Positions 1-9,357 of a stretch of DNA of 64,000 nt are shown piece by piece. The DNA is from Desmonostoc muscorum FACHB-395. Lineage in GTDB: Bacteria > Cyanobacteriota > Cyanobacteriia > Cyanobacteriales > Nostocaceae. A program made the translations under genes and the position numbers. The first letter of the stretch is position 1; the number at the start of each line of letters is the position of its first letter. The notes beneath the pieces are model-generated. The model had not been told where the DNA came from, ran no database searches, and was given only the letters and a program-made list of their open reading frames with translations. The stretch is taken from assembly GCF_014698035.1 (NCBI RefSeq), contig NZ_JACJSF010000001.1, forward strand, positions 221,211-285,210, written 5' to 3'.

Positions 1-180
1 TAATTTATTTCTGAGTCGGGGAAGTAATCTGACAAATATTTCGATACTCAGCAAGTATGAGAACTTCTCTCAAAAACTCAGCTATAGAATCTAAAAATTA
101 AAAAAAACTATCTATAGGAATTTTTTGTTGCAATTAGTTGTATGTTTTTATGTTAATAAACGCAAACACAAAAATGGTTT

Positions 181-1035
181 ATGAATTTTAATCAAATAGG
201 TCAAGTTGCCCTTCAACTGCTAACTCTGTTTGGACTTAAAGTTTTAGGCGCAATTCTTATATGGCTGATTGCTCAACGCTTGATTGATTTTGCATTGAAG
301 CTAGTACGACGTGCTTTCCGAAGCCAACAAATTGACCCGACACTAATTAACTATCTTCTGAATATCATTGGTGTAACGCTGAAAATTGTTCTAATTGTGG
401 CAATTCTCGGCTTCTTTGGGGTTGAAACAACTTCCTTTGCCGCATTGTTAGCAGCAGCTGGCATTGCAATTGGTGCAGCATGGGGAGGACTACTAGCAAA
501 CTTTGCAGCAGGCGCATTTTTAATTGTTTTTCGACCCTTCAAAGTTGGTGATTTCATCACAGCTGGAGGTGTCACAGGCACTGTTACAGAACTTGGACTG
601 TTCACAACTGGTATTAATACACCTGATAACGTCTTGACGATTGTTGCCAATAATAAAATCTTTGCTGATAATATCCAGAATTATTCTGCCAATCCTTACC
701 GTCGGGTTGATTTGGTGGCTCAAATCCATCATGATGTGAAACATAACGAAGCGATCGCACTTTTGAAAGCGAAAATTAGCCAAATTCCTAATGTCCTTCA
801 AAATCCAGCGCCGGATGTAGAAATTCAGGATTTCAACTTTGCAGGGCCTGTATTAGCAGTACGTCCTTATTGCAATAATGATCATTACTGGCAGGTTTAT
901 TTCGACACTAATAAAGCTATCCGTGAAACCTTTAGCGAAGCTGGGTATCCAGTTCCCGAATACCGTTATACAGTTAACGGTTCATCTCCTCATGCAATTA
1001 ATAATGTCATCCCACCACTATCAGAAATAACTTGA
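181..1035 (+). CDS. MscS-family small-conductance mechanosensitive channel
   Basis: This inner-membrane channel would open under membrane tension and release small solutes during hypo-osmotic shock. Three hydrophobic segments are visible at about residues 14-34, 57-80 and 84-115. The third is rich in Gly and Ala, as in the MscS pore helix, and runs into an RPFKVGD stretch that starts the MscS beta domain. The C-terminal part is soluble and alpha/beta-like. The length (284 aa) matches the compact MscS type with three membrane helices. The gene stands alone, with a good terminator 60-90 bp downstream. Family assignment is firm; the exact conductance or ion preference cannot be read from sequence. 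Confidence 0.93.
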   Translation: MNFNQIGQVALQLLTLFGLKVLGAILIWLIAQRLIDFALKLVRRAFRSQQIDPTLINYLLNIIGVTLKIVLIVAILGFFGVETTSFAALLAAAGIAIGAAWGGLLANFAAGAFLIVFRPFKVGDFITAGGVTGTVTELGLFTTGINTPDNVLTIVANNKIFADNIQNYSANPYRRVDLVAQIHHDVKHNEAIALLKAKISQIPNVLQNPAPDVEIQDFNFAGPVLAVRPYCNNDHYWQVYFDTNKAIRETFSEAGYPVPEYRYTVNGSSPHAINNVIPPLSEIT

Positions 1036-1098
1036 TAGTAGAGCAATAAGTCAAGGTTTTATTTGCAAAGTTTTCTAAATAGCAGAATAAGAATTAAT

Positions 1099-1132
1099 AA
1101 GTAGGTAGGGCATAAGCCTTACTTACTTTTTT
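1099..1132 (+). terminator. Rho-independent-type terminator after the MscS gene
   Basis: The 13-nt arms AAGTAGGTAGGGC and GCCTTACTTACTT pair fully if two G-U wobbles are allowed, with a short ATAA loop, followed directly by a T run. It lies about 65 bp after the stop codon of the channel gene. Confidence 0.75.
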
Positions 1133-1209
1133 ATGTAGCCAATTTCCTGAGAGTCAGTTTCAATTTCCGAAACAAGGCTGACAGAAGTTGTAGAAAGAGG
1201 TTACGTTAA

Positions 1210-2190
1210 GTGTTAATCACAAGCCGCACCCCAGCAGCGATGGTAAAAGAATTAGCAATTTGCACCCGTGGACTAACTAAGCAATTTGACAGACACGTTG
1301 CTGTTAATGATGTGGATTTAGAAATCCAGGCGGGGGAAGTATATGGACTGATTGGGCCCAATGGCGCGGGTAAAACAACTCTCATCCGCATGTTGGCAAC
1401 TGCTGAAGAACCAACTACGGGTGAAATTTATATTAATGGCGATCGCCTACTCCGTGACAAGAGTAATCCCAAACTGAAGCGTCGTCTAGGCTACTTACCC
1501 GATGACTACCCACTATATGAAGATTTGACTGTCTGGGATTACCTAGATTATTTTGCGCGTCTCTATCGCTTGCGAGAACCGCGCCGCACTCAACGTCTAC
1601 ATGAAGTTTTAGAACTTATTCAACTTGGAAATAAACGCCACAGCCAGATTTCTACTCTGTCACGGGGGATGAAACAGCGCTTAAGTTTAGCGCGAACCAT
1701 TATCCACGAACCGATTTTACTACTACTAGATGAGCCTGTTTCTGGGCTTGACCCCATCGCCAGGATGCACTTTCGCGAAATCATCAAGGCTTTGCAAGAA
1801 GCTGGGATGACTGTAATCATTTCTTCCCATGTTCTCAGTGATTTAGCGGAACTGTGTACATCTGTGGGAATTATGGAACTTGGCTTCTTGGTAGAAAGTA
1901 CTTCCCTACAGCAACTTTACCAACGTCTTTCCCACCAGCAAATTGTGATATCCACTTTAGGGAACCTGGAGACACTTTTAAGGGAATTGAAACATCACCA
2001 TTTAGTAGAAGAGTGGGAGGTGATATCAGGAAAAAATAGCGTGCGGGTGAATTTTTCGGGTAAAGAAGAAGATAGTGCTGAGTTGTTGCGATCGCTGATC
2101 AAAGCAGATATTCCTCTGACTGATTTTCACTGCACCCAAGAAGACTTAGAAACTATTTTCTTAAAATTAGGTCACAAACAAGCATCTTAA
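1210..2190 (+). CDS. ABC transporter ATP-binding protein
   Basis: This is the ATPase subunit of an ABC exporter. Walker A (GPNGAGKT) is at residues 49-56, the signature LSRGMKQR begins at about residue 150, and Walker B LLLLDEP is near residues 170-176. The family is the CcmA/NatA-like (ABC-2) type, with about 100 extra C-terminal residues usual for that group. The GTG start at 1210 has an upstream AAAGAGG at 9 nt spacing. An in-frame ATG at 1240 is possible but has no clear ribosome site. The permease gene follows after 44 bp, so the two very probably form one transporter. The substrate is unknown. Confidence 0.92.
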   Translation: MLITSRTPAAMVKELAICTRGLTKQFDRHVAVNDVDLEIQAGEVYGLIGPNGAGKTTLIRMLATAEEPTTGEIYINGDRLLRDKSNPKLKRRLGYLPDDYPLYEDLTVWDYLDYFARLYRLREPRRTQRLHEVLELIQLGNKRHSQISTLSRGMKQRLSLARTIIHEPILLLLDEPVSGLDPIARMHFREIIKALQEAGMTVIISSHVLSDLAELCTSVGIMELGFLVESTSLQQLYQRLSHQQIVISTLGNLETLLRELKHHHLVEEWEVISGKNSVRVNFSGKEEDSAELLRSLIKADIPLTDFHCTQEDLETIFLKLGHKQAS

Positions 2191-2209
2191 TTTGCCAACA
2201 AATATAACT

Positions 2210-2232
2210 CCCCATTTTTGGAGAATTTTTTC
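2210..2232 (+). terminator. Weak intercistronic hairpin with T run
   Basis: A short CTCC/GGAG stem is followed by AATTTTTT just before the permease start. It could attenuate transcription between ATPase and permease, or be chance; the stem is only four strong pairs. Confidence 0.3.
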
Positions 2233-2234
2233 TT

Positions 2235-4004
2235 ATGATGCCCAATTTTATAGACAAAATCGGCGATTGGAATCCGCAACTATTGCGGGAACTCAAAGGT
2301 AGGCTGAAATTTTTTAATGTTGCGATCGCAGTTGCAACATCGTTACTGCTGCAACTGGTAGTTTTTTTATATCAGTTACGCGAGTTTCCTGACGATCAAT
2401 ACTCGCTAACAAACACATATTGTCGTTTAAGTCAAGTATATCAACGGCAACAAAACCAAACTTACCAGCAATCAGATCAATATCAAATTCCTGGCCTCAA
2501 TGATTTACTCACAAAGAATATTTGTCCCCAAAATCAAATTGATTGGCAGTTGTGGTGGCGAGATCATTGGGAATATATATTCCTGACATTGAGTGTAATT
2601 TTTGTATTTACACTATTAGTTGCAGGAACTTATTTATTAATCAACGATTTAGCCAAAGAAGAAATTCGCGGTACATTGAATTTCATCCGTCTTAGCCCCC
2701 AATCAGAAACTAGTATATTAACTGGTAAATTACTAGGAGTTCCGAGTTTAGTTTATCTCGTCATCTTAGTTGCAGTTCCTTTACATCTGTTGGCTGGACG
2801 TTCTGCTGAAATTGCCTTTAGTTACATTTTTAGTTACTACGCAATTCTTGCCACTAGCTGTATTTTCTTCTACAGTGCCGCATTGCTATTTGGTTTAATT
2901 AGTCGTTTATTTAGCGGTTTTCAGCCTTGGTTAGGTAGTGGTGCAGTATTGCTTTTCTTGTTCACAGTAATGGGGTTTGCATCATCGTCTTCTAGCAACA
3001 TTTTAAATAATTCAACTGCTTGGATAAGGCTTTTCGCTCCTTGGGATACAATAAATTATCTGTTTCCTAACTTGTTACGTGTATACAATGGTTCTCAACT
3101 GAAAAACCTAGAGTTTTTCTATTTACCATTAGGGACAAATGTTATTAGTATTGTTGGTTTCCATTTATTAAATTTGGGATTGTGCAGTTACGGAATCTTA
3201 CAAGCTCTAAAACGTTCTTTCCGTAATCCTCAAGCCTCAATTATAAGCAAGGGACAAAGTTATGTATTAGTAGCTTTTTGCCAGATCATGATGTGGGGCT
3301 TTACCTTACAATCGTGGGACAATGATTCCAACTTTTATGAACAGGTTGGGCAAAATTTAGTTTTTCTGGCAATATACAACTTGGGGTTACTTTTGAGTTT
3401 GATTGCCATTCTTTCCCCTCATCGTCAAGATGTACAAGATTGGGCAAGATATCGACATCAAGAAGTTTCTAACCGCAAGAGTGTTTGGCGGGATCTAATT
3501 TGGTCAGAAAAAAGCCCTGCACTTGTGGCGATCGCTATTAATCTGGCAATTGTTACTATCCCTTTGCTAGTCTGGATTTCAATTACATCTGTTTTCGATA
3601 CGGACTATAGCCATAATGGGGCAGGTGACGATTTTAACAGGTTAAAAGTACTCTCATCTGTAGCTTTGTCTATCAGCATAATCATGATTTATGCTACCAT
3701 TGCCCAATTAATACTTTTGCTGAAAACTCCCAAACGTTCTTTCTGGGCAATAGGTACTATAGGTACGGTAACGTTCTTACCACCAATGATTCTAGAATTT
3801 CTTGGTATCTCCGCGTGGAAACATCCTACTGTATGGCTGTTTTCAACCTTTCCTTGGTCAGCGATCCAATATTCTGGAGTGACAACAATTTTTATGGCAT
3901 TCCTGGCTCAGTTGAGTGTTTTAGCATTGTTAAATTTCCAGTTGACAAAGCAGGTGAGATTAGCAGGTGAATCTGCTACGAAAGCATTGTTAGCCGGACG
4001 GTAA
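2235..4004 (+). CDS. ABC-2-type transporter permease
   Basis: This is a large polytopic membrane protein (589 aa) encoded directly after the ABC ATPase at 1210-2190. At least ten hydrophobic stretches are visible, for example around residues 25-45, 115-137, 170-190, 195-260 and many in the C-terminal half. A soluble segment around residues 50-110 lies between the first two. A conserved-looking EEIRGTLNFIRLSP element after the second segment is typical of ABC-2 permeases, where it contacts the ATPase. The start is one of two adjacent ATG codons (MMPN). The pair probably forms an exporter; the cargo cannot be deduced. A strong hairpin terminator follows. Confidence 0.85.
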   Translation: MMPNFIDKIGDWNPQLLRELKGRLKFFNVAIAVATSLLLQLVVFLYQLREFPDDQYSLTNTYCRLSQVYQRQQNQTYQQSDQYQIPGLNDLLTKNICPQNQIDWQLWWRDHWEYIFLTLSVIFVFTLLVAGTYLLINDLAKEEIRGTLNFIRLSPQSETSILTGKLLGVPSLVYLVILVAVPLHLLAGRSAEIAFSYIFSYYAILATSCIFFYSAALLFGLISRLFSGFQPWLGSGAVLLFLFTVMGFASSSSSNILNNSTAWIRLFAPWDTINYLFPNLLRVYNGSQLKNLEFFYLPLGTNVISIVGFHLLNLGLCSYGILQALKRSFRNPQASIISKGQSYVLVAFCQIMMWGFTLQSWDNDSNFYEQVGQNLVFLAIYNLGLLLSLIAILSPHRQDVQDWARYRHQEVSNRKSVWRDLIWSEKSPALVAIAINLAIVTIPLLVWISITSVFDTDYSHNGAGDDFNRLKVLSSVALSISIIMIYATIAQLILLLKTPKRSFWAIGTIGTVTFLPPMILEFLGISAWKHPTVWLFSTFPWSAIQYSGVTTIFMAFLAQLSVLALLNFQLTKQVRLAGESATKALLAGR

Positions 4005-4020
4005 GTAAGTTTTTATACAT

Positions 4021-4055
4021 AAGAACCCTGATTTCTCTGAGAAGTCGGGGTTCTT
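4021..4055 (+). terminator. Hairpin terminator / palindromic repeat after the permease gene
   Basis: The arms AAGAACCC and GGGTTCTT pair, with further pairing of the inner bases around a short loop. It sits 17 bp past the permease stop and is followed by TTGTATTAAGG. Similar AAGAACCC palindromes are common dispersed repeats in Nostoc. Confidence 0.6.
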
Positions 4056-4107
4056 GTATTAAGGTTAAACTTTTAATTAGCACAAGTATAGTAATAACCT
4101 GACAATC

Positions 4108-4590
4108 ATGCTAAATCTGCCGGCTCAAGACCTACGCCATACAGCCATCCAGTTTTTAGAACAAAATCCCCTACAGCGTCTACAAATTCTTAAGCAACTG
4201 GGAATTGGTCGTTATGAGTTTTTAACTAAAATCCGCCTAAATGAAGCAAATATCATCTGTATGATGCGGTTTTTTAAATATCCAAGTCAGCTAAAATTTC
4301 CAAATCTAATAGGAGCAGATTTATCTGGCTTAATTTTAGATGATGTAAACTTCATCCGAGGCAATTTGTCTGGAGCAAATCTACAAGGTAGTAGTTTAGT
4401 CAATGCAGACCTCTTATTTGCAAATTTAATGAAAGCCGATTTGAGAAATGCAGATTTGCGAGGTGCAACTTTGGATGAGACTATTTGGTTAGAGACTCTA
4501 GTAGATAAGTGTCACCTGGGTCTAGGTACTGGTTTAACTCTGCTACAACGTCAAGATTTACAACTGCGCGGGGCTAGATTTAACTCTTGA
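4108..4590 (+). CDS. Pentapeptide-repeat protein
   Basis: Residues about 65-135 consist of A(D/N)LXX-type pentapeptides (for example [30 protein letters not shown]), which fold as a right-handed quadrilateral beta helix. The first 60 residues are not repetitive and look helical. Such proteins are very common in cyanobacteria and most have no known function. The length (160 aa) is short for the family and allows about three helical coils. It lies alone between the ABC permease and purT. No partner gene suggests a role. Confidence 0.88.
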   Translation: MLNLPAQDLRHTAIQFLEQNPLQRLQILKQLGIGRYEFLTKIRLNEANIICMMRFFKYPSQLKFPNLIGADLSGLILDDVNFIRGNLSGANLQGSSLVNADLLFANLMKADLRNADLRGATLDETIWLETLVDKCHLGLGTGLTLLQRQDLQLRGARFNS

Positions 4591-4655
4591 AAAGACGTTA
4601 ATTGAAACACAAAAAATTATAAGATGATTGGATCGAGATTGGTCTGGATAAGTTG

Positions 4656-5819
4656 ATGAATATTAAGTTGCCCCAAAAATTGATGCTGCTAGGTTCAGGA
4701 GAATTAGGGAAAGAATTGGCGATCGCGGCTCAACGTCTTGGTAATTATGTGATTGCCGTTGACCGCTATCCCAATGCTCCCGCTATGCAAGTTGCTGATG
4801 TATCTGAAGTGATTTCTATGCTCAGTGCTGATGATTTAGAAGCTGTAGTGACAAAACATCAGCCAGATATTATCATACCAGAAATTGAAGCTATTAGAAC
4901 AGAAAAACTGATCGAATTTGAGCAGCGAGGGATTACAGTTATACCAACTGCGGCTGCCACTAACTATACAATGAACCGCGATAGAATTAGGGAACTGGCG
5001 CATCAACAATTGGGCATCAGAACGGCTAAATATGGTTATGCAACAACCCTAGAAGAATTGATTACAATTTCTGATGAAATTGGGTTTAGTAATGTTGTTA
5101 AACCTGTGATGTCATCCTCTGGTAAAGGTCAGTCTGTAGTGCAGGATAAGAGTGAAGTTGAGAAAGCATGGAATTATGCGATCGCAAATTCTAGAGGAGA
5201 CAGTCAAAAGGTCATCGTAGAAGAATTTATTAATTTTGAAATCGAGATAACATTATTAACAATTAAACAGTGGAATGCACCGACTATTTTCTGTCCTCCT
5301 ATTGGTCATCGCCAAGAACGAGGAGATTATCAAGAATCGTGGCAACCCGCACTAATTTCTGAAGATAAGATATTAAAATCTCAAGAAATAGCGAGAAAAG
5401 TTACTGATGCTTTAGGAGGAGCCGGAATTTTTGGCGTTGAATTTTTCATTACTAAAGATGAAGTGATTTTTTCCGAACTTTCTCCCAGACCGCACGATAC
5501 GGGAATGGTGACATTAATTTCACAAAATCTCAATGAATTTGAACTACATCTAAGAGCAATTTTAGGCTTGCCAATTCCTCATATAGAACAGCTAGGAGCC
5601 TCAGCTAGTGCGGTAATTTTAGCTTCGGAAAAATCTGATTCTATTGGTTTTACAGGTGTAGCCGATGCTTTGTCAGAAAAAGATGTCGATATTAGATTAT
5701 TTGGTAAACCTAATGCTCATCCATATCGACGAATGGGAGTAGCTTTAGCCAAGGGTCTGAATATCGAAGAGGCTAGGGAAAAAGCTACTAAAGCTGCAAG
5801 TAAAATCAAAATTATTTAA
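4656..5819 (+). CDS. purT: Formate-dependent phosphoribosylglycinamide formyltransferase (PurT)
   Basis: PurT uses ATP and formate to formylate GAR in purine synthesis, as an alternative to folate-dependent PurN. The protein is an ATP-grasp enzyme with the expected order: N-terminal GSGELGKE, phosphate-binding KPVMSSSGKGQS in the middle, EEFINFEIEIT, then the metal-binding GVEFF and ELSPRPHDTGMVTL motifs. The length (387 aa) fits the family. The ATG at 4656 is preferred over a TTG three bases upstream. It appears to be a single gene. All core motifs look intact. Confidence 0.95.
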   Translation: MNIKLPQKLMLLGSGELGKELAIAAQRLGNYVIAVDRYPNAPAMQVADVSEVISMLSADDLEAVVTKHQPDIIIPEIEAIRTEKLIEFEQRGITVIPTAAATNYTMNRDRIRELAHQQLGIRTAKYGYATTLEELITISDEIGFSNVVKPVMSSSGKGQSVVQDKSEVEKAWNYAIANSRGDSQKVIVEEFINFEIEITLLTIKQWNAPTIFCPPIGHRQERGDYQESWQPALISEDKILKSQEIARKVTDALGGAGIFGVEFFITKDEVIFSELSPRPHDTGMVTLISQNLNEFELHLRAILGLPIPHIEQLGASASAVILASEKSDSIGFTGVADALSEKDVDIRLFGKPNAHPYRRMGVALAKGLNIEEAREKATKAASKIKII

Positions 5820-5893
5820 TCAAAAGCTGATGAGTGCCTAAATCAAAGGTAAGGTGATGCTCTGCTTCCGAAGCTAGTTCCGACGCAATAAAA

Positions 5894-5920
5894 AATGACA
5901 AATGACAAATGACAAAGGAC
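5894..5920. repeat. Heptameric short tandem repeat (ATGACAA type)
   Basis: About three tandem copies of ATGACAA end 8 bp before the cysK start codon. This is the STRR type described for heterocystous cyanobacteria. Other tracts in this window are at 7628-7669, 24841-24870, 56131-56168 and 58313-58342. Confidence 0.8.
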
Positions 5921-5927
5921 TATAATT

Positions 5928-6890
5928 ATGCGAATTGCTCGTAACATTACAGAACTTGTTGGTCGTACCCCCCTAGTTCGGTTGAACCGCATTCCTCAAA
6001 CAGAAGGATGTGTTGCGGAAATTGTGGTGAAACTCGAAAGTCTAAACCCATCGGCATCAGTCAAAGACCGGATTGGGGTGAGTATGATTAACGCCGCCGA
6101 AGAGGAGGGGCTGATTACTCCTGAGAAGACAATATTAGTAGAACCCACTTCTGGAAATACAGGAATTGCCCTAGCAATGACAGCAGCAGCTAAGGGTTAT
6201 CGATTAATTTTGACAATGCCAGAAACCATGAGTGGGGAGCGTCGGGCAATGTTGCGGGCTTATGGAGCAGAACTGGAACTAACGCCAGGTATGGAAGGCA
6301 TGAGTGGGGCAATTAGACGAGCGCAGCAAATAGTTAATAGTACGCCAAATACCTATATGTTGCAGCAGTTCCGCAATCCAGCTAATGCAAAAGTGCATCG
6401 AGAAACTACAGCTCTTGAAATTTGGGAAGATACTGATGGACAAGTAGATATAGTTGTGGCGGGTGTGGGCACTGGTGGTACGATCACTGGGGTAGCAGAA
6501 GTGATTAAAGCACGCAAACCTAGTTCTAAAGCGATCGCAGTTGAACCAGCCAATAGCCCAGTTTTATCTGGGGGACAGCCAGGGCCACACAAAATCCAAG
6601 GAATTGGCGCTGGGTTTATTCCCCAAGTTCTCAAGATAAAATTGATAGATGAAGTGATTACCATCACCGATGACGAAGCGATCGCTTATAGTCGGCGTTT
6701 GGCAAAAGAAGAAGGGCTACTATCTGGCATTTCCAGTGGAGCCGCTTTATGTGCAGCAATTCGCGTTGCTCAACGTGAAGAAAACAAAGGGCGTTTAATT
6801 GTGATGATTCAGCCCAGCTTTGGTGAGAGGTATCTGAGTACACCGTTGTTCCAAGACCTGGAGGCAAGGTTGCCCGCTAGCGTTGGTTAA
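5928..6890 (+). CDS. cysK: Cysteine synthase (O-acetylserine sulfhydrylase)
   Basis: This PLP enzyme makes cysteine from O-acetylserine and sulfide. The PLP lysine is K46 in NPSASVKDR. The substrate loop [10 protein letters not shown], the phosphate-binding GTGGTITG and the C-terminal SSGAA serine motif follow in the normal order. The length (320 aa) is typical of CysK. The start at ATG 5928 gives the standard [13 protein letters not shown]-terminus. The J-domain gene follows 15 bp later and may be co-transcribed. CysK is preferred over CysM from the overall motif spelling, although cyanobacteria often have several paralogues and in vivo roles differ. Confidence 0.94.
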   Translation: MRIARNITELVGRTPLVRLNRIPQTEGCVAEIVVKLESLNPSASVKDRIGVSMINAAEEEGLITPEKTILVEPTSGNTGIALAMTAAAKGYRLILTMPETMSGERRAMLRAYGAELELTPGMEGMSGAIRRAQQIVNSTPNTYMLQQFRNPANAKVHRETTALEIWEDTDGQVDIVVAGVGTGGTITGVAEVIKARKPSSKAIAVEPANSPVLSGGQPGPHKIQGIGAGFIPQVLKIKLIDEVITITDDEAIAYSRRLAKEEGLLSGISSGAALCAAIRVAQREENKGRLIVMIQPSFGERYLSTPLFQDLEARLPASVG

Positions 6891-6905
6891 CGATACATTG
6901 AATTA

Positions 6906-7607
6906 ATGGTCAATTCTAAGCACGTTTCTAACCATTACGAAACTCTCAAAGTTAGTCCAAGTGCCAGCCTTGCGGAGATTAAGCAAGCTTATCGCCGCTT
7001 GGTTAAGTTATTTCATCCTGACAGTAATCAGGACACTGCCGATCGCGATCAGATTATTCTCATCAATGCAGCTTATGAAATCTTAGGTGACAACCATAAT
7101 CGCCGCAATTATGACCAACAACTGCAAAATGGTTCTCAAAAATTAAATAGCGATCGCCAACAGCGTACAGCATCGGCGCAAAAGCATTACCAGACAAAAC
7201 GAAAAACCGGACGGGAAGCTGACGAGCAAGTTGAAGAATGGCTGCATCGAGTTTATCAACCAGTCAATCATCTACTTGATGGTATTCTCTATTCTCTAGA
7301 GGAGCAAATAGAGCAATTAGCTGCCGATCCTTTTGATGATGAGTTGTTAGATGAATTTCAGGAATACTTACAAGCCTGTCGAGATGACCTCAAACAGGCA
7401 CAAATTATTTTTCGCTCTCTGCCGAATCCCTCTACTTTAGCAGGAACTGCGGCTAACCTCTATTACAGCCTCAATCAAGTAGCAGATGGACTTGACGAGT
7501 TGGCTTATTTTCCTTTGAGCTACGATGAGCGTTATTTACACACAGGCCAAGAACTATTCCGCATAGCGACAAGATTACACTGTGAAGCGCAAGCATCTGT
7601 TATATAG
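6906..7607 (+). CDS. J-domain (DnaJ-type) protein
   Basis: The first 70 residues are a J domain with the HPD tripeptide (KLFHPDSNQD), which stimulates DnaK/Hsp70 ATPase. The rest has no Gly/Phe region or zinc fingers, so this is a type III J protein rather than DnaJ itself. The C-terminal 130 residues are acidic and helical, with a possible partner-binding role. The gene starts 15 bp after cysK, suggesting a shared transcript. The client of this co-chaperone is unknown. Confidence 0.88.
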   Translation: MVNSKHVSNHYETLKVSPSASLAEIKQAYRRLVKLFHPDSNQDTADRDQIILINAAYEILGDNHNRRNYDQQLQNGSQKLNSDRQQRTASAQKHYQTKRKTGREADEQVEEWLHRVYQPVNHLLDGILYSLEEQIEQLAADPFDDELLDEFQEYLQACRDDLKQAQIIFRSLPNPSTLAGTAANLYYSLNQVADGLDELAYFPLSYDERYLHTGQELFRIATRLHCEAQASVI

Positions 7608-7627
7608 TCATTGGGCATTAGGCATGG

Positions 7628-7669
7628 TCAAATAACAAATGACTAATGACGAATGACTACTGACAAACA
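7628..7669. repeat. Degenerate heptameric short tandem repeat
   Basis: Imperfect units such as AACAAATGACTAATGACGAATGACT lie downstream of the J-domain gene, preceded by a CATTGGGCATTAGGCAT repeat common in this window. Confidence 0.65.
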
Positions 7670-7732
7670 AATTAGTTTATGCTGGAAACAGAAAAAGATT
7701 AAGAAATTTTAAATTCTGCTCATAGTGTACTC

Positions 7733-8605
7733 ATGCAATGTATTGTGAATCGCCGCGCCCAGTTTTCGGCAAGTCATCGCTATTGGTTGCCAGAACTGAG
7801 TGAAGCCGAAAATATTGAAAAATTTGGTGCTTGCTCTAAATTTCCTGGACACGGACATAACTATGTCTTATTTATCTCCCTTGCGGGGGAATTGGATAAG
7901 TATGGTATGGTGCTGAACTTGTCTGATGTCAAACACGTAATCAAACGAGAAGTTACCAGTCAATTGGATTTCTCTTATCTCAACGATGCGTGGACAGAAT
8001 TTCAACAAACTTTACCCACCACTGAGAATATTGCCCGAATTATCTGGCAGAGGTTAGCACCGCATTTGCCTTTAGTCCGTGTGCAGTTATTTGAACATCC
8101 TGAACTTTGGGCAGATTATCTAGGAAACGCAATGGAAGCATACCTTACTATCAGTACTCACTTTAGCGCCGCCCATCGGCTAGCTCATCCTCATCTCAGT
8201 AACGAAGAAAACACTGAGATTTATGGTAAGTGCGCCCGTCCCCACGGCCATGGACACAACTATCATCTAGAAGTCACCGTCAAAGGGGAAATTGACCCAC
8301 GCACTGGCATGATTGTCGATTTAGGGGGTTTGAATCAAGTCATAGAAGATTATGTGGTTGAACCATTCGATCACACTTTTTTAAATAAAGACATTCCCTA
8401 CTTTGCCGAAATTGTGCCCACTGCTGAGAATATCGCACTTTACATTAGTAATTTATTGCGATCGCCCATTCAAGAATTGGGAGCTAAACTTCACAAAGTG
8501 AAACTGATTGAAAGTCCTAATAACTCCTGCGAAATTTACTGTACGGAGTCAGAATCAGATTCAGTCAGCGCAGATGTGAATCAGCCAGTATTAGCACGAG
8601 TTTAG
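7733..8605 (+). CDS. Fused double 6-pyruvoyl-tetrahydropterin synthase / 6-carboxy-tetrahydropterin synthase domain protein
   Basis: Two tandem PTPS/QueD domains cover residues 1-125 and about 130-275. The family converts dihydroneopterin triphosphate to pterin or queuosine/7-deazaguanine precursors. Both halves keep the zinc histidines (H15, H40, H42; H148, H173, H175) and the catalytic Cys (C34, C167). The Asp-His catalytic pair is present only in the second half (D213-H214); the first half has D79-F80. This suggests one active and one degenerate domain in each chain. At 290 aa it is about twice a normal PTPS. Whether it supplies queuosine or pterin synthesis cannot be decided from context. 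Confidence 0.88.
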   Translation: MQCIVNRRAQFSASHRYWLPELSEAENIEKFGACSKFPGHGHNYVLFISLAGELDKYGMVLNLSDVKHVIKREVTSQLDFSYLNDAWTEFQQTLPTTENIARIIWQRLAPHLPLVRVQLFEHPELWADYLGNAMEAYLTISTHFSAAHRLAHPHLSNEENTEIYGKCARPHGHGHNYHLEVTVKGEIDPRTGMIVDLGGLNQVIEDYVVEPFDHTFLNKDIPYFAEIVPTAENIALYISNLLRSPIQELGAKLHKVKLIESPNNSCEIYCTESESDSVSADVNQPVLARV

Positions 8606-8671
8606 GTAATTGAAAATCCCGGCATAGGACATTTTTAATAATTCGTAATTCGTAATTATTAAAATTTATTT

Positions 8672-8745
8672 TATTCTCTTCGGTTCTCTGCGGTTTAAAA
8701 GTGATTTATTTAACCGCAGAGGCACAGAGAACACAGAGTAAAGAG
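8672..8745. repeat. Palindromic dispersed repeat (CTCTGCGGTT family)
   Basis: The arms CTCTGCGGTT (8686-8695) and AACCGCAGAG (8712-8721) form a hairpin, with further CTCTTCGGTT and ACAGAGTAAAG sequence outside. Related copies are at about 42871-42910, 45477-45510 and 52465-52545. It lies between convergent genes and may also act as a bidirectional terminator. Confidence 0.7.
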
Positions 8746-8767
8746 GATAATCGAAAAGAATCCAAGT

Positions 8768-9325
8768 CTAGAAAAGTTTACTCACTAAGCAGGTGAAACC
8801 ATTTAGCAAAGGACTTGTCAATTCATCTTGACTAAATAAAGTAACTGCTAACTTTAATGCAGCCTGTTCACGACGATAAACTTCAACTTTCTTCTGTATA
8901 GAATCGCAAATCCAATATTCCTGAACTCCTTGCACTGAGTACAGCTTTAACTTTGTTTCCTTGTCGCGTTTCTCGTTTTTTTCACCAGGTGAGAGAACCT
9001 CTACTACTAACTCTGGTGCGCCCGTGAGGTGTCCAGCTTCATCTAGTAAGTATTTCAACCGTTCATGACTTGCCCACACCACATCAGGGATCACATTGTC
9101 AGAATCTGAGAAAATAATTCCAGGTGCAATCGCAGCTTTACCTAAACCAGTTTCATCTGACCAATTGTTAAGAACTGTAACAATATTGCCACAGCTTGAT
9201 TGATGATCCCAACTAGGTGATTTAGTCACAAATAGTTCTCCATCAATAATCTCATAACGATTTCTGCGATCGCCAGCGAATAACTCTAGGTCATCTGTCG
9301 TCCAACGCACTGGAGTTGTTTGCAT
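8768..9325 (-). CDS. Uma2-family (DUF820) putative endonuclease
   Basis: This 185-residue protein has the Uma2 restriction-endonuclease-like fold, very abundant in cyanobacteria. Visible marks are RYEIIDGELFV near the N-terminus, PDVVWAS in the middle and the acidic core APELVVEVLSPGEKNEKRDKETKLKLY, followed by VQEYWICD. The pattern of D, E and K residues fits a PD-(D/E)XK nuclease. No physiological substrate is known for most members. It is 33 bp from the PrsW-like gene on the same strand. Confidence 0.9.
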   Translation of the reverse strand: MQTTPVRWTTDDLELFAGDRRNRYEIIDGELFVTKSPSWDHQSSCGNIVTVLNNWSDETGLGKAAIAPGIIFSDSDNVIPDVVWASHERLKYLLDEAGHLTGAPELVVEVLSPGEKNEKRDKETKLKLYSVQGVQEYWICDSIQKKVEVYRREQAALKLAVTLFSQDELTSPLLNGFTCLVSKLF

Positions 9326-9357
9326 AGAAACCCCCTAGCATTTTCTTAAATCATATT

